The notes beneath the pieces are model-generated. The model was not told the origin of the DNA. It searched no databases and saw only the letters and a list, made by a program, of their open reading frames with translations. Source: an uncultured Gammaproteobacteria bacterium (lineage in GTDB: Bacteria > Pseudomonadota > Gammaproteobacteria > Pseudomonadales > Azotimanducaceae_A). Taken from it: 17,506 nucleotides of DNA. The position numbers and the translations under genes are program-made. Location of the stretch: positions 1 to 17,506 of the forward strand of contig CAJWZG010000032.1 in the NCBI GenBank assembly GCA_913049565.1, read 5' to 3'. Positions 7,072 to 13,354 of the stretch are shown here, piece after piece. Positions within the stretch are counted from its first letter, which is position 1, and every line of letters starts with the position of its first letter.

Positions 7072-8283
7072 ATGAAAGCCCTTTATTACCAACCCAGCTG
7101 CGGTATTGCTGGAGACATGCATATGGCGGCCTTAGTCGATCTGGGTGTTCCCCAAAGCTATTTGCACGAGGTCTTGAGCAAGTTACCGATTCAGGGTGAA
7201 TTCACCCTCACCTTTGAACCAACTAGCAAAATGGGCATTTCAGGACTGGGGGCGAGCGTCGGGGTAGTTGATCAAACAGATCACCGCCACCACAGCACCA
7301 TCGTAAAAATGATCGAAACTGCTGATTTATCCAGCAACATTCAAGAACGCGCGCTGAATTTATTTGCTCGCATCGCTACGGCCGAAGGGAAAATACACAA
7401 CATACCGCCAGAGCGCGTGCACTTTCATGAGGTGGGCGCCATGGACTCAATCGTCGATATCGTCGGTGCCGCTGCCGCCATCGAGTATCTGCAAGTCGAT
7501 ACCGTACTGTGCGATGCGGTAGAAGTCGGCGGTGGTTTCGTCAACTGCGCCCACGGCCGATTGCCAGTACCAGCACCTGCAACTCAAGAGTTGCTCACGG
7601 GTGTGCCCTGTCGCTATGGCACCATTGACGGCGAAGCGACCACGCCAACCGGCGCAGCGATTCTCGCCGGTACAGTGTCCGAGTTTTTACCGAAGGGGCT
7701 ATTCACCCCCGAGGTTGTCGGCTACGGGGTTGGACGCAAGGATTTCACAATTCCTAACGTCCTTCGAGTCGCCCTTGGCACTTACGAGGCAAAGCCAACT
7801 GTGGCGCTAGATTCACGCTTTAATGACGCCGAAACCGGCCACTATCAAGTGGAAGCCACCATTGATGACATGTCCCCCGAGGCGTTTGGACCTTTGATCG
7901 ACGCGCTGTTTGCCGCCGGGGCGGTGGATGTATTTACCCAGTCCGTGATGATGAAAAAACAGCGTCCCGCTCAGTGCCTGACTGCTTTATGCAAGGATGG
8001 CACGCTGGCAAGCGTCACCGACACCCTCCTCAACACTTCAACCAGTATCGGCCTGCGGATCTTGCCGTTTACCAAACGCGTGCTGCCTCGGCAGCAGCGC
8101 TTGATACCGACAAAACTTGGAGAAGTCTCTGTTAAATTCACCCGGCAACCCGATGGAAGACAGCGCTACAAGGTTGAGCATGATGACATCGTTCGATTGG
8201 CTGCCGAACGTCGGCTAGATTACCTGACTGCCGAGCGCATCATCAACGAGAGCGTTGCGCAGGAATCAGGCGACAGCACCTGA
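7072..8283 (+). CDS. larC: LarC, nickel-pincer cofactor nickel-insertion protein
   Basis: LarC is the CTP-dependent cyclometallase that inserts nickel into the pyridinium dithiocarboxylate pincer cofactor of lactate racemase and related racemases/epimerases. The 403-residue product starts with the family's SCGIAGDMHMAALVDLG, has HFHEVGAMDSIVDIVGAAAA, GRLPVPAPAT and TPTGAAIL in the first domain, and IDDMSPE (264-270) and MMKKQRP (293-299) in the second. In Lactiplantibacillus plantarum the two domains are joined by a programmed frameshift; here one continuous frame covers both. AAGGA six nt before the ATG fixes the start. LarB and LarE, needed for the earlier steps, and any LarA-like enzyme are absent from the window. 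The last 18 bp overlap, tail to tail, the end of the racemase gene. Confidence 0.9.
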   Translation: MKALYYQPSCGIAGDMHMAALVDLGVPQSYLHEVLSKLPIQGEFTLTFEPTSKMGISGLGASVGVVDQTDHRHHSTIVKMIETADLSSNIQERALNLFARIATAEGKIHNIPPERVHFHEVGAMDSIVDIVGAAAAIEYLQVDTVLCDAVEVGGGFVNCAHGRLPVPAPATQELLTGVPCRYGTIDGEATTPTGAAILAGTVSEFLPKGLFTPEVVGYGVGRKDFTIPNVLRVALGTYEAKPTVALDSRFNDAETGHYQVEATIDDMSPEAFGPLIDALFAAGAVDVFTQSVMMKKQRPAQCLTALCKDGTLASVTDTLLNTSTSIGLRILPFTKRVLPRQQRLIPTKLGEVSVKFTRQPDGRQRYKVEHDDIVRLAAERRLDYLTAERIINESVAQESGDST

Positions 8284-9402
8284 TGCAAAGAGCGAATCGA
8301 TTTCGCTCTCACTCATGCCCAAACCCGCCAAAATTTCGCGGCTATTGTCGCCAGGCACTGCAACCGGGCCGGGCATCTGCGGTGCTGTGCGAGAAAAGCG
8401 CGGCGCCGGTGCGGCCTGCAGCACGCCATTGGCTTCCACTAGGGTTCCGCGTTCTTTGTTGTGCGGATGTGCAGCAGCTTCTTCCAAGGTCAAAATAGGC
8501 GCGTAGCAAATGTCTGTGCCCAACATGATTGCATCCCACTCATCCCGGGTTTTGCTCGCCATAATACCGGCCAACTTTTCTTTTAAGCCCGGCCAATCTT
8601 GGCGACTCATTTGACGCGGTAGATCGGGGTCGGCCGCTAAACCTGTTTTTTCCAGTAGCAGTGCATAAAACTGCGGCTCGATAGAGCCCATGGAGACAAA
8701 TTTACCGTCTTTGGTCTCGTAGGTGCCATAAAAGTGAGCCCCACCATCGAGCAGGTTCGCACCCCGCTCGTGATGCCAAACCCCCTGCCCCATCAAACCA
8801 AAAATAGAGTTCATCAGCAGAGCCGAGCCATCTGTCATGGCGGCGTCGATCACCTGTCCCTTGCCGGATTGACCGCGCTCAAACAGTGCGGCCATTACGC
8901 CGAAGGCGAGCATCATGCCGCCGCCACCGAAGTCGCCGACCAAATTTAACGGAGGGGTTGGTTTCCCGCCGGGTTCACCGATACCGTGCAGCACGCCAGA
9001 CAGTGAGATGTAGTTGATGTCGTGTCCGGCGGCACTAGCCATGGCACCGTATTGACCCCAACCTGTCATGCGGCCATAGACAAGACCGGGATTTCTCTCC
9101 AGACAGACTTCTGGGCCAAGGCCCAACCGTTCCGTGACCCCAGGACGAAATCCTTCTAGCAGCACGTCAGCGCTCTCGACCAGTTTGAGCACGGTCTCAA
9201 CCCCAGCATCGCTTTTGAGATCCACCGCGATGCTCTTGCGACCTCGGGCCAGCACATCGTGCTTGTTGGCGCCTTTGCCCTTGGAGGCGGAACGATCTAC
9301 TCGAATCAACTCCGCACCCATATCCGCCAGCATCATTCCGCAAAAAGGCCCGGGGCCGATGCCCTGAAGTTCTACCACTCGTAATCCTGCTAATGGACCC
9401 AT
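8266..9402 (-). CDS. Alpha-methylacyl-CoA racemase (CaiB/BaiF family)
   Basis: Interconverts (2R)- and (2S)-2-methylacyl-CoA so that branched acids can enter (2S)-specific beta-oxidation. The family is class III CoA-transferase by fold, but this member has the racemase active site: His127 in AGHDINY, Asp157 in VGDFGGGG and Glu242 in GSIEPQFY. These are each one residue beyond His126, Asp156 and Glu241 of the Mycobacterium tuberculosis racemase MCR. The N-terminal segment GLRVVELQGIGPGPFCGMML is also typical. Length 378 residues fits. AAGGAGA five nt before the ATG supports the start. It is a single minus-strand gene between larC and the MaoC pair, with its own promoter region upstream. In bacteria such enzymes serve steroid side chains, pristanate-like and other methyl-branched acids; which one applies here is not known. 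Confidence 0.9.
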   Translation of the reverse strand: MGPLAGLRVVELQGIGPGPFCGMMLADMGAELIRVDRSASKGKGANKHDVLARGRKSIAVDLKSDAGVETVLKLVESADVLLEGFRPGVTERLGLGPEVCLERNPGLVYGRMTGWGQYGAMASAAGHDINYISLSGVLHGIGEPGGKPTPPLNLVGDFGGGGMMLAFGVMAALFERGQSGKGQVIDAAMTDGSALLMNSIFGLMGQGVWHHERGANLLDGGAHFYGTYETKDGKFVSMGSIEPQFYALLLEKTGLAADPDLPRQMSRQDWPGLKEKLAGIMASKTRDEWDAIMLGTDICYAPILTLEEAAAHPHNKERGTLVEANGVLQAAPAPRFSRTAPQMPGPVAVPGDNSREILAGLGMSESEIDSLFASGAVA

Positions 9403-9448
9403 TTGTCTCTCCTTGTTGAAAATCTGTATTCGTGAACAACGCTGATCG

Positions 9449-9468
9449 ATTGTAGTGATGACCTACAA
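9449..9468 (-). promoter_or_regulatory. Palindrome overlapping a candidate -10 of the racemase gene
   Basis: TTGTAG-TGATGAC-CTACAA (9450-9468) is an inverted repeat with perfect 6-bp arms. Its left arm overlaps TACAAT on the minus strand (9449-9454, five of six -10 bases), which would start transcription about 40 nt before the racemase ATG. The matching -35 is poor. A repressor site for a TetR- or GntR-type regulator is possible; no regulator gene is in the window. Confidence 0.3.
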
Positions 9469-9527
9469 CCACGCAAAGCGGCAAATCTCTTATTCAACGC
9501 CGATCAAACATCGGGCCTTCCCGCCTC

Positions 9528-9557
9528 TTGGCAAGTACCCAAGCGCCTCCGTATGAT
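9528..9557 (+). promoter_or_regulatory. Predicted sigma-70 promoter of the MaoC pair
   Basis: TTGGCA (9528-9533) and TATGAT (9552-9557) each match five of six consensus bases and are 18 bp apart. Transcription would begin near 9564, giving a leader of about 40 nt before the ATG at 9605. It is the best promoter match found in the window. Confidence 0.5.
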
Positions 9558-9604
9558 CGAAGGCTTCGCGCAGAACTCAAAACACTGGGAAAGGGAGCCT
9601 ACCC

Positions 9605-10048
9605 ATGGTTGATCTTGATGAACTCAAGAGCCAGTTTCTAAACACAGAATTCGCCAGCCGCGATTTACAGCTCGACGCCGATAAGCTGGTCACGGCGGCA
9701 AAAGCGTCTGGTGAGACACGGCGCGAGTTTGTCGATCCTGCGGAGGCAAATTTTCAGGCGAGCCCCGCGTTCCTTTGCAGCATTTCGTCGGGACGACATC
9801 TACCCATCGACTTTCCGTCCTTGGGCGGCATACCCATGGACGGGGGAAAGGCTGTTGAACGTTTCGCACCCGTTCAGCCGAATGTTCCATTGCAGGTCAA
9901 AGCGCATCTGCATGACATTTACGATAAGAAAGGTCGATCGGGACGCATGATTTTCATTGTTGTGCGGACTGAGCTGTTCGATGCAGCCAACAGACATCTT
10001 GCCAATATTGATTCCAGAATGGTTGTTCGGGAGAAGCCAGACGCATGA
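9605..10048 (+). CDS. FAS1-like/MaoC N-terminal-type hotdog protein
   Basis: A 147-residue single hotdog domain of the MaoC_dehydrat_N (FAS1-like dehydratase) type, shown by the stretch SPAFLCSISSGRHLPIDFP, the following GGKAVERFAPVQPNVPLQVKAHLHDIYDKKG (strand pair around the central helix) and the C-terminal GRMIFIVVRTELFDAANRHLANI. Proteins of this type usually pair with a second hotdog subunit to hydrate 2-enoyl-CoAs, as in mycobacterial HadAB/HadBC or ChsH1-ChsH2; the N-type subunit generally lacks catalytic residues and shapes the acyl pocket. AGGGAG seven nt before the ATG supports the start. The stop overlaps the next gene's start (ATGA), so the two proteins are translationally coupled and probably form one complex. 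Specific reaction unknown. Confidence 0.78.
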   Translation: MVDLDELKSQFLNTEFASRDLQLDADKLVTAAKASGETRREFVDPAEANFQASPAFLCSISSGRHLPIDFPSLGGIPMDGGKAVERFAPVQPNVPLQVKAHLHDIYDKKGRSGRMIFIVVRTELFDAANRHLANIDSRMVVREKPDA

Positions 10049-10461
10049 GCATTACCACAATCCAAGACGTTGAATTCGGCGTTGAACTACCTGTCTTTGA
10101 GCCCGACACCTCGCTTGACAATGTCGGGGCGTTTGCCCGCGCCGTCGGTTGGGGAGGCCCCCGCTTTGAAAGTCACGAAGGCGCTCGCAAAGAAGGTTTC
10201 CCAGGAGCATTAGTGCCGGGCATCATGGGCATGGGCTTTCTCACCAGCGCCATACACCAATGGGCACCGACAGGTCATGTTGAGCATGTGGATACCGTAT
10301 TTCGAGCACCGATGTTGGCCGATACACCCGCCATCATCAGCGCGGTCGTAACCGACATTGACGAAGAAGAAGGTATTGTCGAACTGGATATGACGGTAAA
10401 GAACACCAAGGACGAAACCCGCGTATTTGGCACGGCTAAGGTGAAGCTACCCCTCGCGTAG
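10045..10461 (+). CDS. MaoC-like hotdog protein lacking the usual catalytic Asp/His
   Basis: A 138-residue MaoC-like hotdog domain, partner of the preceding gene through an ATGA overlap. The segment AFARAVGWGGPRFESHEGA followed by RKEGFPGALVPGIM aligns with the hydratase-2 signature (G-D-x-N-P-x-H followed by an A-x-x-x-GF-G loop). In it, however, Asp is replaced by Trp, Asn by Gly and His by Phe. The later part, VDTVFRAPMLADTPAIISAVVTDID, is a normal hotdog strand pattern. Either chemistry uses other residues, or the pair is not a dehydratase (thioesterase, binding or other role). I believe this sequence type recurs in other bacteria next to FAS1-like partners, so the loss is probably a subfamily trait rather than decay. 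Its 3' end overlaps that of the convergent two-hotdog gene by 15 bp. Confidence 0.75.
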   Translation: MSITTIQDVEFGVELPVFEPDTSLDNVGAFARAVGWGGPRFESHEGARKEGFPGALVPGIMGMGFLTSAIHQWAPTGHVEHVDTVFRAPMLADTPAIISAVVTDIDEEEGIVELDMTVKNTKDETRVFGTAKVKLPLA

Positions 10462-11274
10462 TCGATAGTCAGCGATAGACAACTCTGTGCCAATTTTGGG
10501 CAGGGAGCTACCGTCCGCGTCGGCCATGGGCAATTTCAACAGGCCCGTCCCCCACCAATGCCCGGCGTCTTCCAGCACACCTACCTGAACCGCCTCATCC
10601 CAAAAAATAGGGCGACGAAAATAGATGGCCGCATCAAATGCGTGGGGGCGCCGGTCTTGCCACATCTGCGCAGTGAGATAGTGCACGCCCATGCCTCCGC
10701 CTATCAGTGGGGCCCGAAAACCGGCCCTTTCTGCCGCCCTTTGCTCATAGTGAATACTGTTACCTTCAACGCTATACGACTTAACGCGCTCTGGGGTTAG
10801 CTGATATTGATTCAACAGCCTCAGTACTGAGAGATCGCCAACGACAGGCTCGGGTTTATCGCCCGCGCCACTGTTAGCGCTCGCCGTAGCCTGTGGGCGT
10901 AATGACGTGCGCGGACAGCTGATAACCCGCTCGCCAGACGCATCCTCAAACCAGACATCGGTTTCTACCCGCTGTCCACGGGGCACCGCTCTCACGCTTT
11001 TGATTTCGCCTTTCACCGTGAGGGTTTCATTCAGTTTTGCCGGGCGGTGCTGTATCAAACGCTGCAGCATATTGATATTGCCCTCCGCGCGAATACCGCT
11101 GTCGATACCCGCGTGAATTGCCAAACCTATAAAAAAGGCTGGATCTACCTCATCACCAAACGTCGCGGGGTCAATGCCGCAGGCGTTAAGACGCTCAGTC
11201 TGTGTTTGCCTTGCAAGTTCCAAGCTGTGGGTTTGATATTGAAAGCCTGAAACGGGCTCATGCCACTGTGTCAT
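10447..11274 (-). CDS. Two-domain MaoC-like (double hotdog) protein
   Basis: A 275-residue protein with two hotdog domains. The first (about 1-130) has the LTVKGEIKSVRAVPRGQRVETDVWFED strand pattern; the second carries VEGNSIHYEQRAAERAGFRAP with Glu170, Asn172 and His175 at the positions of the Asp-x-Asn-x-x-His signature of R-specific enoyl-CoA hydratases. His and Asn are kept, and Asp is changed to Glu. A CoA-ester hydratase/dehydratase role is likely but not certain. The start at 11274 (MTQWHEP) has GGGGGA upstream; the open frame extends to 11514 but that part lies inside the SDR gene and has no site. It is the last gene of the minus-strand operon with the SDR (32-bp gap) and the LldD-like dehydrogenase. 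Confidence 0.78.
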   Translation of the reverse strand: MTQWHEPVSGFQYQTHSLELARQTQTERLNACGIDPATFGDEVDPAFFIGLAIHAGIDSGIRAEGNINMLQRLIQHRPAKLNETLTVKGEIKSVRAVPRGQRVETDVWFEDASGERVISCPRTSLRPQATASANSGAGDKPEPVVGDLSVLRLLNQYQLTPERVKSYSVEGNSIHYEQRAAERAGFRAPLIGGGMGVHYLTAQMWQDRRPHAFDAAIYFRRPIFWDEAVQVGVLEDAGHWWGTGLLKLPMADADGSSLPKIGTELSIADYRLREG

Positions 11275-11306
11275 TGATTCCCCCGAATTCTTTTTAGAGC
11301 GCTGTT

Positions 11307-12089
11307 CTATCGGAACATATGCGTACCGCCACAGACGGTCAGAGCCTGACCCGTAACATAGGCACTTGCGTCGGAGGCAGCGAATACCGCAATTCCTTTG
11401 AAGTCCTCTGCTTCGCCAAACCGTCGCAGCGGTGTTTGCTCGGTAACTCGTTTGGCCGCCTCGGGGTTGTCCCATAGCGCCTTCGCAAAGTCCGTGCGAA
11501 TCAAACCCGGGCAAAGGGCGTTAACGCGAATACCCTGGGGGCCCCACTCCATTGCCAGGTTTCGCACGAGCGCAATATCGGCCATCTTCGATATATTGTA
11601 TGTGCCCAACGTCTCGGAAGGCCCGAATGCGCCAACGCTGGCAGTGATCATAATGGAGCCCCGCTCCTTGGCCAGCATATCTGGCGCTACCATCTGACAG
11701 AGCCAATGATTCGAGCGCAGATTGGAGTTCATGGTTTTGTCGAAGGCCTCGTCGGGTATCTCCGACATCGGGCCGTAGAATGGATTAACACCGGCGTTCG
11801 CAATCAGTGTGTCGATGGATCCAAGCCGAGCACGTGTCTCGTCTACCAAATTTTGCAGCTGATCTTTGTATCCGATGTTGCATGCGATGGCGATAGCCCG
11901 CTGCTCGCCTACTGCCGCGTTGATTGCCGCCGCTGTTTCCTCACAGGCATCCTGCTTGCGGCTGGATATCACAACTTGGCTGCCGTGCTCGGCCAGCGCC
12001 ATAGCCATGGCCTTACCCATGCCTTTTGATGCACCGGTGATCACCGCCACCTGTCCGCTCAAATCAAATAATTGCGTCGTTATCGCCAT
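11307..12089 (-). CDS. Short-chain dehydrogenase/reductase
   Basis: Classical SDR of 260 residues that oxidises or reduces a hydroxy/keto group, most likely at the 3-hydroxyacyl-CoA level or on a ring or chain alcohol. The cofactor motif TGASKGMG is at 18-25, NAG at 98-100, and the catalytic residues Ser151, Tyr164 and Lys168 (YNISK) are all present. SSRK at 42-45, with Arg44 just after the second strand, suggests preference for NADP(H). GAGGGAG a few nt before the ATG confirms the start. It lies 53 bp downstream of the LldD-like gene and 32 bp upstream of the MaoC-like gene on the same strand, so the three are probably one operon. Substrate unknown; many FabG-like or hydroxysteroid-type enzymes share this pattern. 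Confidence 0.9.
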   Translation of the reverse strand: MAITTQLFDLSGQVAVITGASKGMGKAMAMALAEHGSQVVISSRKQDACEETAAAINAAVGEQRAIAIACNIGYKDQLQNLVDETRARLGSIDTLIANAGVNPFYGPMSEIPDEAFDKTMNSNLRSNHWLCQMVAPDMLAKERGSIMITASVGAFGPSETLGTYNISKMADIALVRNLAMEWGPQGIRVNALCPGLIRTDFAKALWDNPEAAKRVTEQTPLRRFGEAEDFKGIAVFAASDASAYVTGQALTVCGGTHMFR

Positions 12090-12142
12090 TTTTCTCCCTC
12101 TCGATCAAGCCATAGGGCTTAGTGCGTTTTAAGTTTCGTCCA

Positions 12143-13282
12143 TTAACCAGTATAAAGCACATTGGCATCTACTTCGCTCAGCTCGGTCTTACCACAAAAT
12201 GCCATGGTTAAATCCAGCTCTTTTTCGATGATCTGCAAGCACTGGGTTACACCTTCTTTACCCATTGCACCCAATCCGTTGAGAAACGCCTTGCCGATTA
12301 GGGTGGCGTCCGCCCCAAGAGCCATGGCCTTGAATACGTCTTGGCCAGACCGAATGCCCCCATCAAGCCATACCTGGCAAGCACTGCCCACCTCGGTCAC
12401 GATCTGCGGCAACACCTCAATACTCGCTGGAGCGCCGTCGAGTTGGCGACCGCCGTGATTGGATACGATGATGGCATCCACCCCAAGCGCGGCAGCAATT
12501 GCCGCATCCTCAGGATCCATAATGCCTTTGAGGATCAGCTTGCCACCCCATTGTTTTTTAACCCAGACCACATCATCCCAGCTCAGCGATGGGTCAAGCT
12601 GCTCTGCCGACCATTCAGACAGCGAGGTCAGATTCTCTACCCCTTTTGCATGGCCAATAATGTTGCCGAAGGTGTGTCGCTTGGTAGCCAACATACCCAT
12701 ACACCAACGCGGCTTGGAAGCCATATTGACGAGGTTTTTCAACGTGAGCCTCGGCGGCGCAGTCATCTGATTTTTTAGATCTTTGTGCCGTTGGCCAATA
12801 ATCTGCAAATCCAGCGTTAACACCAAGGCACTACAACCCACCGCCTTCGCCCGCTCAATTAAGGCGGCAATAAACTCTCGATCCTTCATCACGTAGAGCT
12901 GGAACCAAAACGGTTTGGCGGTATGGGCTGCCACATCTTCCAAAGAACAAATGCTCATGGTGGACAGGGTGAATGGCACACCAAAATCTTGAGCTGCCTG
13001 AGCCGCTAAAATTTCTCCATTAGCATGTTGCATGCCCGTTAACCCGGTCGGAGCTAGCGCCACCGGCATCCGCTGCGCTTCTCCCAGCATGCGCACGGCT
13101 ATACTTCTGCTGCTGATATCTTTCGCCACACGCTGGCGCAGTTGGATTTCATCGAAGGCATCTTTATTGCGTCGAAAAGTGCTCTCGGTCCACGATCCTG
13201 ACTCAGCATAATCGTAGAACATCTTTGGCACGCGTCGTTGATGCAGCTCGCGCAGATCCTCAATACAGGTCACGGTCTTCAT
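12143..13282 (-). CDS. FMN-dependent alpha-hydroxy-acid dehydrogenase (LldD-like)
   Basis: Oxidises an L-2-hydroxy acid to the 2-oxo acid with FMN; the 379-residue protein is closest in pattern to membrane-associated L-lactate dehydrogenase LldD. Visible family residues: Tyr pair in FYDYAESGSW near the N-terminus, MPVALAPTGLTGM, WFQLYV with its Tyr, LTLDLQIIGQRHKD, the Lys of LILKGI, His276 and Arg279 in SNHGGRQLDG (substrate base and carboxylate anchor), and the FMN-phosphate loop LDGGIRSGQDV. The usual GR after ALGADATLI is GK, a mild change. The start is the ATG at 13282, which matches the LldD N-terminus; upstream in-frame codons reach 13525 but run into the divergent dehydrogenase. The ribosome site is weak (GGA 12 nt upstream). 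First gene of an operon with the SDR and MaoC-like gene; lactate itself is not assured as substrate. Confidence 0.88.
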   Translation of the reverse strand: MKTVTCIEDLRELHQRRVPKMFYDYAESGSWTESTFRRNKDAFDEIQLRQRVAKDISSRSIAVRMLGEAQRMPVALAPTGLTGMQHANGEILAAQAAQDFGVPFTLSTMSICSLEDVAAHTAKPFWFQLYVMKDREFIAALIERAKAVGCSALVLTLDLQIIGQRHKDLKNQMTAPPRLTLKNLVNMASKPRWCMGMLATKRHTFGNIIGHAKGVENLTSLSEWSAEQLDPSLSWDDVVWVKKQWGGKLILKGIMDPEDAAIAAALGVDAIIVSNHGGRQLDGAPASIEVLPQIVTEVGSACQVWLDGGIRSGQDVFKAMALGADATLIGKAFLNGLGAMGKEGVTQCLQIIEKELDLTMAFCGKTELSEVDANVLYTG

Positions 13283-13307
13283 ATTTGTTTCGTCCAAACA
13301 CCCTGGC

Positions 13308-13350
13308 TCTCCCCTCATGTTAGCATCGGATGCATACGGCTGAGGGGAGA
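13308..13350. promoter_or_regulatory. 10-bp inverted repeat in the LldD-like/dehydrogenase divergent promoter region
   Basis: TCTCCCCTCA (13308-13317) and TGAGGGGAGA (13341-13350) are perfect inverted copies separated by 23 bp, with a smaller palindrome GCATCGGATGC (13323-13333) in the middle. The right arm contains the ribosome binding site of the acyl-CoA dehydrogenase gene (ATG at 13355). Either it is an operator serving both divergent genes, or in RNA the left arm hides the ribosome site. Confidence 0.5.
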
Positions 13351-13354
13351 AGTC

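Noticed and set aside
9500..9514. CCGAT-CAAAC-ATCGG repeat upstream of the MaoC promoter
   Set aside because: Five-bp arms only, and it does not overlap any promoter hexamer; too weak to call an operator.
10447..11514. Longer version of the double-hotdog gene starting at 11514
   Set aside because: The extra 80 residues overlap the SDR coding sequence, look non-protein-like, and the ATG at 11274 has its own ribosome site.
12107..12120. Hairpin AAGCC-ATAG-GGCTT between the LldD-like gene and the SDR
   Set aside because: The stem is only 5 bp and lacks a following T-run on the transcribed minus strand, so it is not a credible terminator.
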